In this document: positions 1 through 10,430 of the stretch, piece after piece | Position numbering within the stretch: position 1 is the first letter of the stretch | Layout of the letters: every line of letters begins with the position of its first letter | From: Urophycis tenuis | Lineage: Eukaryota; Chordata; Actinopteri; Gadiformes; Phycidae | Assembly: GCA_036785325.1 (NCBI GenBank) | Contig: JAXIVH010000002.1 | Coordinates: 164,001 to 228,000 of the forward strand | Direction of reading: 5' to 3' | DNA: 64,000 nucleotides | The notes under the pieces: model-generated | Told to the model about the DNA's origin: nothing | Seen by the model: only the letters and a program-made list of their open reading frames with translations | The model's database searches: none | Translations under genes and position numbers: made by a program

Positions 1-400
1 ATGGTGCTAGTAACAACAGACTCATAAAACATGTACATCATCCGGTTGCAGACGTTGAAGGACCTGAGCCTCTTCAGGAAGTAAAGCCGGCTCAGGCCCT
101 TCTTGTAGACTGCATTCGTGTTTGAAGTCCACTCCAGTTTGTTGTCCAGCACCACCCCCAGGTATTTGTAAGATTCCACCACGTCAACGTCAACCCCACC
201 AATGCAGACTGGAGAGGGCGGAGACTTGTTCCTCCTGAAGTCCACCACCATGTCTTTTGTCTTTGCCACGTTCAGCTGCTGGTGGTTCTCCCCACACCAC
301 TTAATAAATTTGCCAACCAGGTCCCTATACTCATCCTCCCTCCCACCCTCTACATGCCCCCACAATGGCCGTGTCATCAGAGTATTTCTGCAGATGACAC
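1..400 (-). pseudogene. LINE reverse transcriptase fragment (Rex1/L2-like, family A)
   Basis: Read on the minus strand this encodes the second half of a non-LTR reverse transcriptase. The catalytic box reads LQKYSDDTAIVG near 358-395. It is followed, after a frameshift, by the thumb-region block with ESYKYLGVVLDNKLEW, then YKKGLSRLYFLKRLRSFN, and it runs off the window edge at FYESVV. The same order of blocks recurs in the plus-strand element at 48-51 kb, so both belong to one family. The frameshift and the missing 5' part show a dead copy. Family placement in the Rex1/L2/CR1 group is from motif memory; the LINE identity itself is clear. Confidence 0.85.
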
Positions 401-1059
401 GACTCACTGCTGTACTTAAAAACTGCAGTTTACCGCATGCAAATGTAGCACCCTCTAGACGTCAGGTCTATTTACTGAGGTGCGCTCCCCAAGTTCTTTA
501 AGTTTAAGAAATCGCTTTCTTTTTAGGTTAATTAATAATGGGTAAGTATACTGTAATAACGTATTTATGAACTTGTCTATGTATTCCCTTGCTACAACTA
601 CTTTTAGTTAACCCAAAAATGTGTTTTACCTACTGTTTTTAGCTTGTATATATCACTCCTGTATATAAATGAACTAAAAATGAATGTGTTTTTTCTTACC
701 TTTAGGTGCCCTTTAAGTTTTTTTAAACTTCCCTAAAAAGCACTCATGAATAAAACTAAAATACTCATAAGCTACCAGATGAAAAAATGAATATCAACAG
801 GTAAGTTTTAGCAAATCACTTTAGTAAACATTAAACACAGAAATGCTTTAATAATATGGAAAAAAAAAAAAAAAAAAGTATTCCGTTACAAATCTTGGTC
901 TTACTTTAACATTTAAATCTATAAAATAGATAATAAACCCTGTGAACAGTATTTCAGTCACTTCAATAGCATATAGTACTCTTTTCCTTCTGTGCACACT
1001 CAACACAGTTCAAATCCCAAAACCCAACAAATAAAATACTATTTCTAAGCCGGCACTTT
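401..1059. other. AT-rich spacer, no gene seen
   Basis: AT-rich sequence with an 18-base A run at 860-877. Only short open frames are present and none resembles a known protein. Confidence 0.6.
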
Positions 1060-1106
1060 TTAGTCAATAAGTGAATGAAAATAAAATGTATATACTGTAA
1101 TGTAGT

Positions 1107-1560
1107 GTGATGGATTGGGTACCCAATGTGTCAGTGGATCGATGCAGGCCTGTAGCGATGCTTGGGTGCGTTGAATCCAGAAAACGACAATGTCTGCTTC
1201 GCGCTCAGCGCCAAAGGAAACGAACTCACGGCTGTAATGGCGTCGTCCTCGTCTCCTCCCCGTACCGGTACAGCGTGTTGCTGCGGCGTCGGTTGTTGAC
1301 GAGTCCTCCCGTTCTCCACCGGCTTCCCGTTCTCCACCGGCGTCCCGTTCTCCCCGACAGCGTCGGTGCCAGACACTCACCGCAGGTCTTCTCATGCAGG
1401 TTGAATACACAGCAGGCTAACCGGCTTCTCCTCGGCGGGTGGCTGAGCAAGCGACTCGCGGTGAAGTCCGTTAGGTGTGCTAACGTGAGCTACATTAGCT
1501 TTAGCCTTAGCTGCGCTTCTTCGTCGGACACATCTTTTCCAGAATAGTCCTCACACAAAC
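1107..1560 (-). other. GC/CpG-rich block, possible promoter or first exon
   Basis: This block is clearly richer in G, C and CpG than its AT-rich surroundings. It contains a short internal duplication (GTTCTCCACCGGC-type units near 1313-1350) and a good donor-like site on the minus strand (TGCGGTGAGTG, around 1378-1390). Open frames exist on both strands but are arginine/proline-rich, as expected of any GC-rich DNA. A CpG-island-like promoter or 5' exon of a minus-strand gene is possible but unproven. Confidence 0.3.
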
Positions 1561-1815
1561 TCAAACTCGACACTGTGTTGACGGAACAGTCACTCAGAGA
1601 CTCACTGTCCGTTGGTCTCGACTTAAGTTCTTCAAACAGCGTCCTCAGTTCTTAAAGTCTGTTTCTCTGCCGTAACACTTTCACCGCCATGCAGCTCCTC
1701 CCCCTTTCTCTTCTGCTCGCTCGCACGTTTTTTCCTCGTGTCTCCTTCTATTCCTGCTGAGTCCTCTTCAGAATCCGGTTGACCTGTAACCTTGATCCCT
1801 GATTCGCTTTTCCCT
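1499..1815 (-). pseudogene. coding-like stretch, unrecognised
   Basis: On the minus strand 1815-1632 reads as a charged, Glu/Ser/Lys-rich peptide (for example SGIKVTGQPDSEEDSAG, then KKRASEQKRKGEELHGGES) ending at a stop. A one-base shift just before that stop opens a second frame, FEELKSRPTDSESLSDC through DVSDEEAQLRLKLM, that ends near 1497. Both halves have natural-looking composition, which suggests one acidic coding segment split by a frameshift. I do not recognise a family. It could be a degraded host exon or part of a transposon gene. Confidence 0.3.
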
Positions 1816-1945
1816 ACGGTAACTAAACTCCACAAAAAATATATATTTACACTTTGAAATATTATTTTTTTTTTACATTCTTTAGCCCAAAAACATATCT
1901 CCACTACATGAAATAAAAAACAACACAAAAATAAATATTTCTTGC

Positions 1946-1948
<3 letters not shown>

Positions 1949-2020
<72 letters not shown>
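1949..2020. repeat. (AT)n microsatellite
   Basis: An uninterrupted AT dinucleotide run of about 72 bases. The short isoleucine/tyrosine open frame across it is a by-product. Confidence 0.97.
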
Positions 2021-2025
<5 letters not shown>

Positions 2026-2529
2026 TAAACAAATATGAATAAATAATAAATGAGTGTTTTTTTAACCCCATTATATTTTTAACCGGGTTACACAAGTCTC
2101 TCCAGCAATTCTCCTGCCACCTACCATACGTGCGTGGTTTTGTGCTGCAATTGGGTCCAGTACTGACCCGTTACTGGTCAAGGTAAGGACATACAGAAAT
2201 AAAGTTTGAAAGTAAAGCTATTCAACAATAGAATATAAATAAAAAACAAATATGCTTTGATTAGCAAATTTTGAGCTGGACGAAATCATGTGGACACCGG
2301 ATGAAGGTAAAACAACCATGCGTTCCCCCCGTATTGACATTTTACCATCTGCACGGACGGCAACCCATATGGGAAAACGAATTAGGTAACCACAGTATAT
2401 CTGTGGATACCTATTGTTTCTTTAGGGTTTAGGTATTATTATTCTAAAAAATGTTGAGCGCCTATATCCTCGAATTGCACGGGTCAAAAGTTTTGAAATT
2501 TGGCAAACATATTGATATCTGGGAAACCA
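2021..2529. other. no recognisable feature
   Basis: Mixed-composition sequence without a convincing frame, repeat or RNA structure that I can identify. Confidence 0.5.
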
Positions 2530-3186
2530 GGGCCGTGTTGCGATATCCATACTTCCCGTACTTACTATACTTAGTTTGAGTACATAGGGGGTTCCGATTA
2601 CGATCGCGGTGAAAATAAGTGTACTGAAAGGACCCGGAGGGTGCCCTCAAAACGGTTAGTACGCATAGTGTGCAACGGTGTACAATTCTCATACTCAACG
2701 GCAGCCATCTTATCTACATAGCAGAAAAGGCGGATCTGAGCCACACTCAGTTAAAAAATGGCTAGATATCAGTGCCGTGCTTGCGTGGGTTCTCTCCGGG
2801 TACTCCGGCTTCCTCCCACAGACCAAAAACCATGCAGGTTGGGGATTAGGTTAATTGGTGTCTCTAAATTGACCATAGGTGTGTATGTGAGTGTGAATGG
2901 TTGTTTGTCTATGTATGTTAGCCCTGTGATAGGCTGGCGACCTGTCCAGGGTGTACCCCGCCTCTCGCCCGTTGCAGCTGGGATTGGCTCCAGCCCCCCC
3001 GCGACCCTCGTAGAGGATAAGCGGTTTCGATAATGGATGGATGGATGGATAGATATCAGTGGGCGTTATGGATTCATGTGTTTGGTGGGTGATGCAGCCG
3101 CGCAGCTGATAATAATTTCAGAAGTGCGGAAAGTGCACTACGTTGTGTGTGTGTACTCATGAATTATCGATATCGGAACACGGCCC
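2530..3186. mobile_element. MITE / non-autonomous DNA transposon with nested insertion
   Basis: The two ends are imperfect inverted repeats: the left end begins GGGCCGTGTTGCGATATC (2530) and the right end is GATATCGGAACACGGCCC (to 3186). Without the nested retroposon (2775-3050 plus one target copy) the element is about 370 bp. No coding sequence remains. I could not see a convincing target duplication outside the ends, so the superfamily is left open. Confidence 0.6.
2775..3050 (+). mobile_element. 3' end of an RTE-like retroposon with (GGAT)n tail
   Basis: A 276-bp segment of a very common fish retroposon 3' region (blocks GTTCTCTCCGGGTACTCCGG, GATAGGCTGGCGACCTGTCC, GATAAGCGGTTTCGATAATGG) ends in a GGAT/ATGG tail. 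It is flanked by a perfect target duplication, AGATATCAGTG at 2764-2774 and 3051-3061. Orientation follows from the tail. The RTE (Rex3/Expander-like) assignment rests on recalled resemblance. The 5'-truncated insertion itself is certain from the duplication. Confidence 0.75.
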
Positions 3187-3680
3187 AAATCCCCACAAAA
3201 TCTGGGATGATTTCGCCCATAGGTGTAATTCACAGTCAGATTAAAACAGTCAGCCCCCCACCACCCAGAAGCATTACAATTTCTGAATCTTGGTGTACAA
3301 GCCTTATTTTACATGTTAAAAATGCTAACCTCATGGACATATAATGTCAGGCTGGAGATTTCTCTGTACAGTGAACACTTTTACAAAATTTTAAAAGTTT
3401 CTTCTACACAACCACTGGCCCAAATGACTCAAGGTTTGGATGCACATGATTTATTGATGTATCTAATCCAAAATTTAAAAGGGATTTTTGATGGCAAAAA
3501 TGGCAAATTCAAAATACATCATTTGTGTATCAACTTTGGTGTTGATATCTCATTCCATGTGTCATTCCACAGCGTCAATTAAAGTACTTAATATTTGAGT
3601 AATACACCACTTCGCCTATAGAGGGCACAACATTACGGCGGCAGCAATTAAACCACTATCTGTGTGGACGTATTTTGTCT
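3187..3680. other. no recognisable feature
   Basis: AT-rich sequence with open frames under 90 codons and no recognisable domain. Confidence 0.5.
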
Positions 3681-3689
3681 ATTAATGTG

Positions 3690-3908
3690 TTTCTGTGGAT
3701 GTGTGTGTGCGTGTATGTGTCTCTGTCTGTGCATGGTTGTGTTTATATGTGTGCGTCTGTGTGGTTTTGTGTTTATCTGAGTGTATTTGTGTATCTGTGC
3801 ATGGATATGTGTGTGTGTGTGTGTGTGTATATGTGGGTTTATGTGCTTTTGTGTGCACAGATATGTGGTTGTGTGTGTGTATCTGTGTCTGTGTTTTTGT
3901 GTTTATGA

Positions 3909-3951
<43 letters not shown>
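3690..3951 (+). repeat. degenerate and pure (GT)n microsatellite
   Basis: About 220 bases of imperfect TG-rich sequence lead into a pure GT run at about 3913-3951. The valine/cysteine-rich open frames over this region (and threonine/histidine on the other strand) are products of the repeat. Confidence 0.95.
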
Positions 3952-4553
3952 GGGGAGTAAGAAAAGACGTGCCTCTGTGAACTGCGTGAAAAGGGTGGTC
4001 GCAGTGAGCAGTAAAGTTACTAGTTACTAGCAAACTTAATATTTGTGATTTCAAATCACTGTATCCCCAATCCAGTTTTAACAATTTTAATGTTGAGAGA
4101 ATGTTGTTTTAGCTTCATCCGGTGTCCAAATGTTTTCGTTCAGTACTTAATTTACAGGCTACTATTGTATTACATTAATTAAAAAATGCATTTCTGTATA
4201 TCTTTCCATGAATTAAAATCCTGCATGGCTGTAATGCTATAAAAACACCCAGGCATTTAGAGATTTCCTTGTCTCAGCCTGAGTTGGTTGAAAACGTTAT
4301 CTGAAGGATGTATTAGTTAGTAAGTTAGTCAGTCGTTGTTTAGGTTTAGCCCATGCCAGCCTTGTGCTGGCCAGCTCACACTCATGTGAACAGTCACATG
4401 CTCCGCTAGTATAATTCTTGTGATTAATCTATACAATTTTATTTGTGTACTAAATATGTATTATATTATCCAAATTGTCTCCAACAATGTTCAAACTGAG
4501 ATAAATCCTTATTTTTATTATATGTAACGGTCCGTTACATTTGGTGAGGTCAC
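3952..4553. other. no recognisable feature
   Basis: AT-rich spacer up to the target duplication of the following hAT element. Confidence 0.5.
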
Positions 4554-4676
4554 ATGCAAGGTAGGCCTGTAGCGACGCGTCGATGACGTCGACGACATAT
4601 TTTGACGTTGACGCATCGCCACACACACGTGGGTCACCCAAAAAAAAAAACAGTTCGCAATCGCACTTTACACAGT

Positions 4677-4934
4677 ATGGAGACTGAAACGGCTACCTCC
4701 TCCTCCTCACAGGACTGTGCACGAAGCCTTGCAAAAAGCCCCCCCCAAAAAAACAACATCTCGCCCTAGGTCTTCAAAAGTATGGGAATACTTTAAATTT
4801 AGTCCCAAACGCAAAGGCGTCGTTATTTGCAGTCTGTGCCAAATTGAGTTGGCATACCACACCAGCACAACAGCGATGTTGGAACATCTAAAGCGGAGGC
4901 ACCCCATTGTCTCTCGTGGAGGGAACAATGATAA
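4677..4934 (+). pseudogene. BED-type zinc-finger exon of a hAT transposase
   Basis: The frame contains SKVWEYFKFSPKRKG, then VICSLCQIEL and MLEHLKRRHP: the aromatic N-terminal residues, Cys-x2-Cys and His-x4-His spacing of a BED DNA-binding finger as found in ZBED/hAT transposases. The likely start is the ATG at 4677 (METETAT, serine run). That start lies in a different frame from the finger, and the shift falls in the C8/A7 homopolymer around 4739-4753, so this copy has a frameshift. The exon ends at a consensus donor (GATAA|GTAAGT at 4934/4935), phase 2. It lies inside the hAT element. Confidence 0.85.
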
Positions 4935-5504
4935 GTAAGTACTAACTTTGGCTAAATTAATTCCTTGTTTGTGTTGTGCAGCTTGAGTTATGTGCACTTC
5001 GTTAGCGCTAACTATCTTCTAGCTCTCCGTGCGGTTTGTTCATGCTTGGTTGGTTAGGAGTTAATGTTAGCTCGCTAGCTAGCGGCGCCAGCTGTGTGTT
5101 AGTTAACGTTTGTCAGCATTTAATGTTGAAGATCCGTTAGTTCGCCAATGTCAACTAATGGAGCCAAGCAATGTCCAGGCATGTAAGCTGGTGCTCAGTT
5201 GTCATGAATGAATTCATGTTTTTATGAGCTTTGAAAACATTAAAATGAGCACCACCACATCCAAGTGTGATAAGGCTCATATGAGTTGCACTACCAAACA
5301 TTTTCACTGTGTAGATATAGTACTCTACACGCTTTTAGATAAACATGAAATGCATTGTTGGACTTAACATTGATTAAAAAGTAACCACGTTAGCCTTCAA
5401 GTAAGCTAATTATACCATACCACTGCAATGAGTTTAAGAGTAGATTTAATATGCCCCACTGTAATAGCTGTTGTTCCATTGTTCATTGCTGTTGTGTTTT
5501 CTAG

Positions 5505-5595
5505 GACAAAGCAAAGAACCTTGCCGCCCTATCTTGGGAAAGAGGTGCAGTGCACTCCACAGAAGGCAGCCAAACTCAGCAAAATAATCTTGAGA
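5505..5595 (+). pseudogene. second exon of the hAT transposase
   Basis: A 91-base exon is bounded by a pyrimidine-rich acceptor (TTTTCTAG at 5497-5504) and a donor (TTGAGA|GTAAGT at 5595/5596). Its phase matches the previous exon exactly: AA+G makes Lys, then TKQRTLPPYLGKEV and TPQKAAKLSKIILR. This is the linker that follows the BED finger in ZBED-like transposases, where a conserved 'xTPxxAxxLxxxI' block is typical. No third exon is visible before the right end. Confidence 0.7.
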
Positions 5596-6880
5596 GTAAG
5601 TAATTATTTGCTTCCTTTGAGCATCTTTTAGAAGGGAATGGCTGTCCTGATCCCATTTATTGTGTCCTGATTAATTAGCTAGTTTATGTTTCTTCACTTG
5701 GCCTTTTTATTTGAGTCCTTGTTTGGATTGTGTAATAATTAAGCTCTTACACTGTAAGCAACATGGCTCTATGAAAGGTGATGTGTTGTTATTATAATAA
5801 TAATAATTATTATTTATTAATAATAATAATTATTATTTATTACATTTTTTTATCTTACAGGTGATCGTCTGATGCTTTCTGATTGGCCGAAGGTTCTAGC
5901 CATGCTTTCTTCAACGGCAGCAACGGTAGCAACAGGCTACAAATAAAGAAAGGTTCTGTGTTGGGACTGTTATTTTACACTCAGGAATTTCTGTACTGTG
6001 CACGGCACAGTGTTTGTTTTTGCACTGCATTTTTTATCTTTTGTAATTTTGTACATTTTGGGACTGTAAGAGTACAGGCTGGCCTTTTTATTTTGTATAA
6101 TTTTATTCTATATTTCTTATTTTGCTGTGAAAAATAGTGTTGTTTAATAAACTATATTATTAAGAATTGTTTTACTAATCGAATAATTTTTTACTAATCG
6201 AACAACAGAAAAATAATCGTTAGATTAATCGTCCAATTAGTCGTTAGATTAGTCGACTAATCGATAAAATAATCGCCCGATTAATCGTTTTCAAAATAAT
6301 CATTTCCCCCCAGCCCTAATGCAAGGTCATAACCTTTTTATCCCCTAATGTCCAGGGGTAGTTAAAATATACGCAAAGACATCAAGCTTCGATGTGCGAT
6401 GACAACTGGCTCATGCCAGCAACTAGGCTAATGCAGGTTTTCCCACACATTGGCCCTCATTTATCAGACGAGCGTACGACAGAAAATGGACGTAAAATGG
6501 ACGTACGCTCATTTCCACGTTGAGCTTGGCATTTATCAATTTGAACGTGAGCGCAGGCTGCGACGAAATCTCACATCAGGTTTGAGCTCGGGTACGCAAC
6601 TTTTTAGAGTGCGACCGGTGGCGAGACATGGTATATCCGCAAGAGTTGGACAACTTTTTCTTCACCTTATTCAGAATAAAATAACTTTAACGCAATGCAA
6701 ACAATAGCCTATAGGTCAAATGTGAAATGTTTTAAGCTGGATCAATTTAACATCAATTTTACATTTAACTAATTATTCAATTAATTATTTACCTCTTCCG
6801 TAGCCCGCTGAACATGGGGCACACTGCAACAGTGATTTGTTTCCATATAGCGTTTTTTTTTCTTGCCCTTAATTAGATTA

Positions 6881-7432
6881 GATTCAACTTTATTGTCATT
6901 GTGCAGAGTACAAGTACAGGGACAACAAAATGCAGTTGGCGTTCTAACCAGACGTGCAAATGAGCGATAAAGGTGCGGGTAGAAATGCAGAATAAGGTGC
7001 AGAGTGCAAAATTGAAAAACATGAAAAGTGGCAGTAGTTATTAAAGTGACAGTAAACAGTGCAGGTGGAGGTAGTGATCGTTAAGGTAGTAAACAGTTAC
7101 TAACACTAGCAGAAACAGGCTGTAAACAGTATTAAAAAAAAAAAAAAAAAAAAAAGTAAACAATGTGCAGGTAGTGCGAGAAATAGTAATATAATACAAG
7201 AAGTGTACAGGTGGTGCAATAGTGCGCTAGTGCAATACAACGGAACGGGTACAACAGATGAATGTGGATTGTATGGATATGGGGGTGGGGGGTGCAACGG
7301 CATTTGAGAATAAATAATACAATAAATAACATTAATATAAAATAATATGAAGTATGTCCAGGGGGGTGAGGGGTGGGGGTAATGGGTGGGCAGGGGTGAG
7401 TGTCGTTGGGGGGGGGGGGGGGGGGGGGGGGG
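6881..7432 (-). mobile_element. LINE 3' UTR fragment (Rex1-like), nested
   Basis: On the minus strand the sequence ends AATAAAGTTGAATCTAATCT, a LINE 3' terminus with an ATCTA-type tail. The body carries the same ordered blocks (GGTGCAGAGTGCAAA, GTGGCAGTAGTTATTAAAG, GTCCAGGGGGGTGAG) as 11928-12300 and 26930-27410. It is interrupted by an A run (7134-7155) and truncated at a long G run (about 7411-7432). No protein-coding part remains. Confidence 0.75.
7410..7432. repeat. poly-G tract
   Basis: About 23 consecutive G. The proline-rich minus-strand frame across it is an artefact. Confidence 0.9.
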
Positions 7433-7729
7433 GGCATCAACAAGTGACACGAGTGTCTCCATTTCTGTTTCTGAAAAAATCTGCTTCTTCTTTGCCGTTG
7501 GATGTTTCTCCACGTCGTAAAAGGTAGTGGCGAGACTTCTTTTATAGGGGCGTGTTACGTTAATTACGATCGATCTCAGCCACCGTATTTATCAACACCA
7601 AGCTCCTTCGTACGCTGGGATTGGTGTGATACGAAAGTTTCGTAAATCTCATGTGGGTCCTATCGTAAGATGAATCATGCGTTCAGATTTGCGATCATTT
7701 CAACGTTCGTTTGATAAATGAGGGCCATT

Positions 7730-8150
7730 GACTTCACTTGGGCAGGCTTCCCAGATATTTTAATTGCTGCCAAAGCATGTTTGGTGACCCATTTTAGCAT
7801 ATTTCATTATTATTAAGATACACCTATTCAAATCGTATTTCCATTGTAAAAATCTTTTGTGTAGAAATATTTATCAAACAATGCTGCTATTTTTTTCATT
7901 ATTTATTTTTTTCATTTTTGAAACCTGACTTAGTACCGATTGAACATTTGAATGTGATAAGGATCTTTTTATAAATCGAGTGTCTTGCAGAGAGCGCATT
8001 TACATCAGATCGAAGGTCTAGTGTAAACTTTTGAAAACTGCCTCAGCTTTTGTTTGCCTCACTAGCAAACTTCAATACAAACTAGATGGTTGTTTATGGT
8101 CTTGTGGCTTCGCTTGCCATCAGTGGGCCGAACTAACCCACCGTAGATAT
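7730..8150. other. no recognisable feature
   Basis: AT-rich spacer with no supported coding or repeat signal. Confidence 0.5.
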
Positions 8151-8401
8151 CTCACAGACACTTTTCCACTAACATTGAACAGGTGCCATTCTGGTTTGCA
8201 CATCTAACATTTAACTGTTCGGTGCATTCTGACCAAAAATAAATTGGTTTGGAACCCCAGAAGCTGTTTCCCAGCTGGAACCAAAAATAGCATGTTTTCC
8301 TTGCCCTGAACTGCAAACCATGATGACATCAGTAGGCTTGTTATATTCAACAGGTTGGAAAGATTATGTAAGAAAAGAGCACGCTACTACAGTTAACTTT
8401 A

Positions 8402-8490
8402 CGTTTACATTTTAGGGCAATAAGCAGATGTTTTTGTCCAAAGCGACTTACAAAACTTAATTTGTCAGAAGAAGGTGTAACCCAAGTTCC
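8402..8490 (+). repeat. teleost SINE-tail-like repeat
   Basis: Contains GTCCAAAGCGACTTACAA, a diverged copy of the motif that ends many fish tRNA-derived SINEs. Related pieces occur at 14330, 16008-16050 and 40890-40925. Confidence 0.6.
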
Positions 8491-8820
8491 ATGTAGCTAG
8501 GAAATATTGAATGAACAATAATTGGGGTGTTGTAGTACAGTGGGATGGGGCCTGAGTTTGTCTGGCGCTAACTGTGATAACTATATAAAATAACTTGGCG
8601 GTGGCTCCACTAAATTCTAAGTAAACACAAATTTTGGTACTTCCCTTTTAAAATAAAAGTTCACTTTAACCTATTTTTATATTTATCCAATTACAACACA
8701 TGATTTATTTCAAACAAGAGGAATTATTTATTACAAGGTTATGAATTGGATTTGTAAATTAGTTAACTTGCTCTGGTTTGATACACAAATGATCCCTGAT
8801 CAGCCATAAATAGATGACTG
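8491..8820. other. no recognisable feature
   Basis: Short AT-rich spacer inside the putative 8.2-12.9 kb hAT element. Confidence 0.5.
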
Positions 8821-8821
8821 T

Positions 8822-9210
8822 TTCAAGTTCAAGTTCAAGTTCAAGTGGACTTTATTGTCAGTTAACCATGTAACAGTACATTACACAGAGAACTGAAATT
8901 TCGTTTCTACTAACTCCAGATGTGCAGTGTTAAGGACAACTTGACAACTAGCATTAGACTAAGTTAAACATAAGACTAAACTAAACTACACTAAGTTAAA
9001 CATAAGACAACACTAGACATAAAGTGCAGATATATATCTACAGAATAGCAACCATCTACAGAGTGAGAAACCAACAACGTAAAGACAACTTTCAACTTAC
9101 AGACTATCACAGTGTTCCGGAATATAATATTTGAGGTATGTTAGAGTGTAATAAGAATAAGAATAATAATAATAATAACAATACAATAATAATAATAATA
9201 TAATATACTA

Positions 9211-9246
<36 letters not shown>

Positions 9247-9410
9247 TAATAATACAATAATACAAGAGTACAAGAGTAATAATAATAATAAGAGTATAAT
9301 AATAATACAAGAGTATTCAATTTGACAAGGTGCGATATGGCAAAGTGCAAGGTGCAGAATAGCAGCATAGCAGCATGGACATTAAATAAGTATTGTAAAC
9401 ACTGTTTATG
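8822..9410 (-). mobile_element. LINE 3' UTR fragment with (TTGAAC)n tail
   Basis: The plus strand begins with four TTCAAG units then TGGACTTTATTGTCA. In reverse this is a LINE 3' end with a polyadenylation-like AATAAAGTCC followed by a hexamer tail. The body carries repetitive TAAGACTAAACTAAAC units and GTGCAGAT blocks. No RT coding region remains. An (AAT)n expansion lies within (9160-9308). Confidence 0.65.
9158..9308. repeat. (AAT/ATA)n microsatellite cluster
   Basis: Imperfect trinucleotide runs of AAT/ATA with interruptions. The isoleucine/tyrosine frames on the minus strand come from it. Confidence 0.95.
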
Positions 9411-10430
9411 TGCAAAAGAGTATGTGCAGATATTGCATAGAGAGAGGAGATAACAGAGGGTGATTTTTCACAGCACAAACAAAAAGCACCTGCAAAGTGT
9501 CAAATGTACTCATGAATCCACACAGTCAGAGATGAAGATGGGGGGAAATGGGGCAAATGGCAAGGTGCAGTTTCAGCGGAAGGGAATGGACTGGCAGCAA
9601 CACGTGCGGCAAACCCCGCTCAAGTACAGCAGGTACAGTCTCTCTCCCACGGCCCAGGGCTCTCCCAGTCCTCACTCTCTCTCTCGTATGGCAAATGTCC
9701 GGTCCTGTGTGGTAGGGCTGACTTGAAGCGCAGGTGCGCAGATCCAGGTGCGCACGCCCTTCTTGGGGGTGGTTACCTTTATAAGTGGTTTCCGCCTCCT
9801 GGCAGACCATGCCGGTCCCTTGAATTGTTTGGCGCGTGCTTGTGTTCCGTCACTGGAAGAACTGTGGTAGGTTTCATGCGTTTACCTTGTCGTTTCAATA
9901 GCATGGGGAAGATTTAAAGGATCATGTTGTACTGTTGGCTGATACATGCCCGATCGGAGTCGCTCTAAGCGAACATTCTGTTGTTACAGCCCCATTAAAT
10001 ACCAGCTGATCGCAGAGTGCGTTGTTGCCGTGGTGCAGGCGTAATTGCCGTTTCGTAAAACAAGCCGTAAGTCATGCACCTCTTCATTGGGTTATGTAAT
10101 AGGAATGTAAAATACACAACGCGATCAGTGACAGTATATAAATTGATGGCATCTCTCTCTCTCATTTTAAGGAGGAACGCCGTAGCGGCTTTCTCCCCAT
10201 CTCGCTCCTTCTCCTTCTCCTTGCCTCTCCCCTCTGGTGATTGGTTTGATTGTGGTAGCCGGACAGCCAGAAGGTAGAAATTTTTTTAATAATAAAATGT
10301 TTTTTTCATAATAAAAGGTATCTGATGTGTTGCTGAGATCACCCAGGTGACTGATCATAGTAACATGTTGTTCACTGTTTAGGTCTGTCTATGCATTTAT
10401 GTGTCATGAAATGAGCTGTACTGACTTTGC
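9411..10430. other. unassigned sequence, locally GC-rich
   Basis: Moderately GC-rich around 9590-9860 with a minus-strand frame of 94 codons (9526-9810) that matches nothing I know. No domain, splice pair or inverted repeat stood out. Confidence 0.4.

Larger units (their letters stand above)
4562..6318 (+). mobile_element. hAT transposon, internally deleted, with 8-bp TSD
   Basis: A perfect 8-bp target duplication, ATGCAAGG, lies at 4554-4561 and 6319-6326, the size expected for hAT. The ends are imperfect inverted repeats: TAGGCCTGTAGCGA on the left and, read inward, TAGGGCTGGGGGGA on the right. The right subterminal 130 bp is crowded with ATTAATCG / TAGTCGA motifs, typical of transposase-binding subterminal repeats. 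The element is 1757 bp and still holds two transposase exons (4677-4934 and 5505-5595), but I see nothing resembling the catalytic RNase-H-fold region or the hAT dimerisation domain. Confidence 0.9.
6452..7726. mobile_element. PIF/Harbinger-like non-autonomous element
   Basis: Inverted ends GGCCCTCATTTATCAGACGA (6452) and, read inward from 7726, GGCCCTCATTTATCAAACGA match closely. A 3-bp ATT sits directly outside both ends (6449-6451, 7727-7729), consistent with the 3-bp target duplications of PIF/Harbinger elements. The left arm has inner repeats such as ATGGACGTAAAATGGACGTA. The middle is occupied by a LINE 3' fragment. A similar end (GGCCTCATTTATCAAC) appears at 60149. Confidence 0.65.

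Noticed and set aside
1107..1547. 146-codon plus-strand frame
   Set aside because: Shadow of a GC-rich block; no recognisable motif.
3675..4084. Valine/cysteine and Thr/His frames
   Set aside because: Translation of the GT microsatellite.
7106..7513. 135-codon proline/phenylalanine frame on the minus strand
   Set aside because: Produced by the G and A runs in a LINE 3' UTR.
9107..9368. Ile/Tyr-rich minus-strand frames resembling membrane segments
   Set aside because: Translation of AAT repeats.
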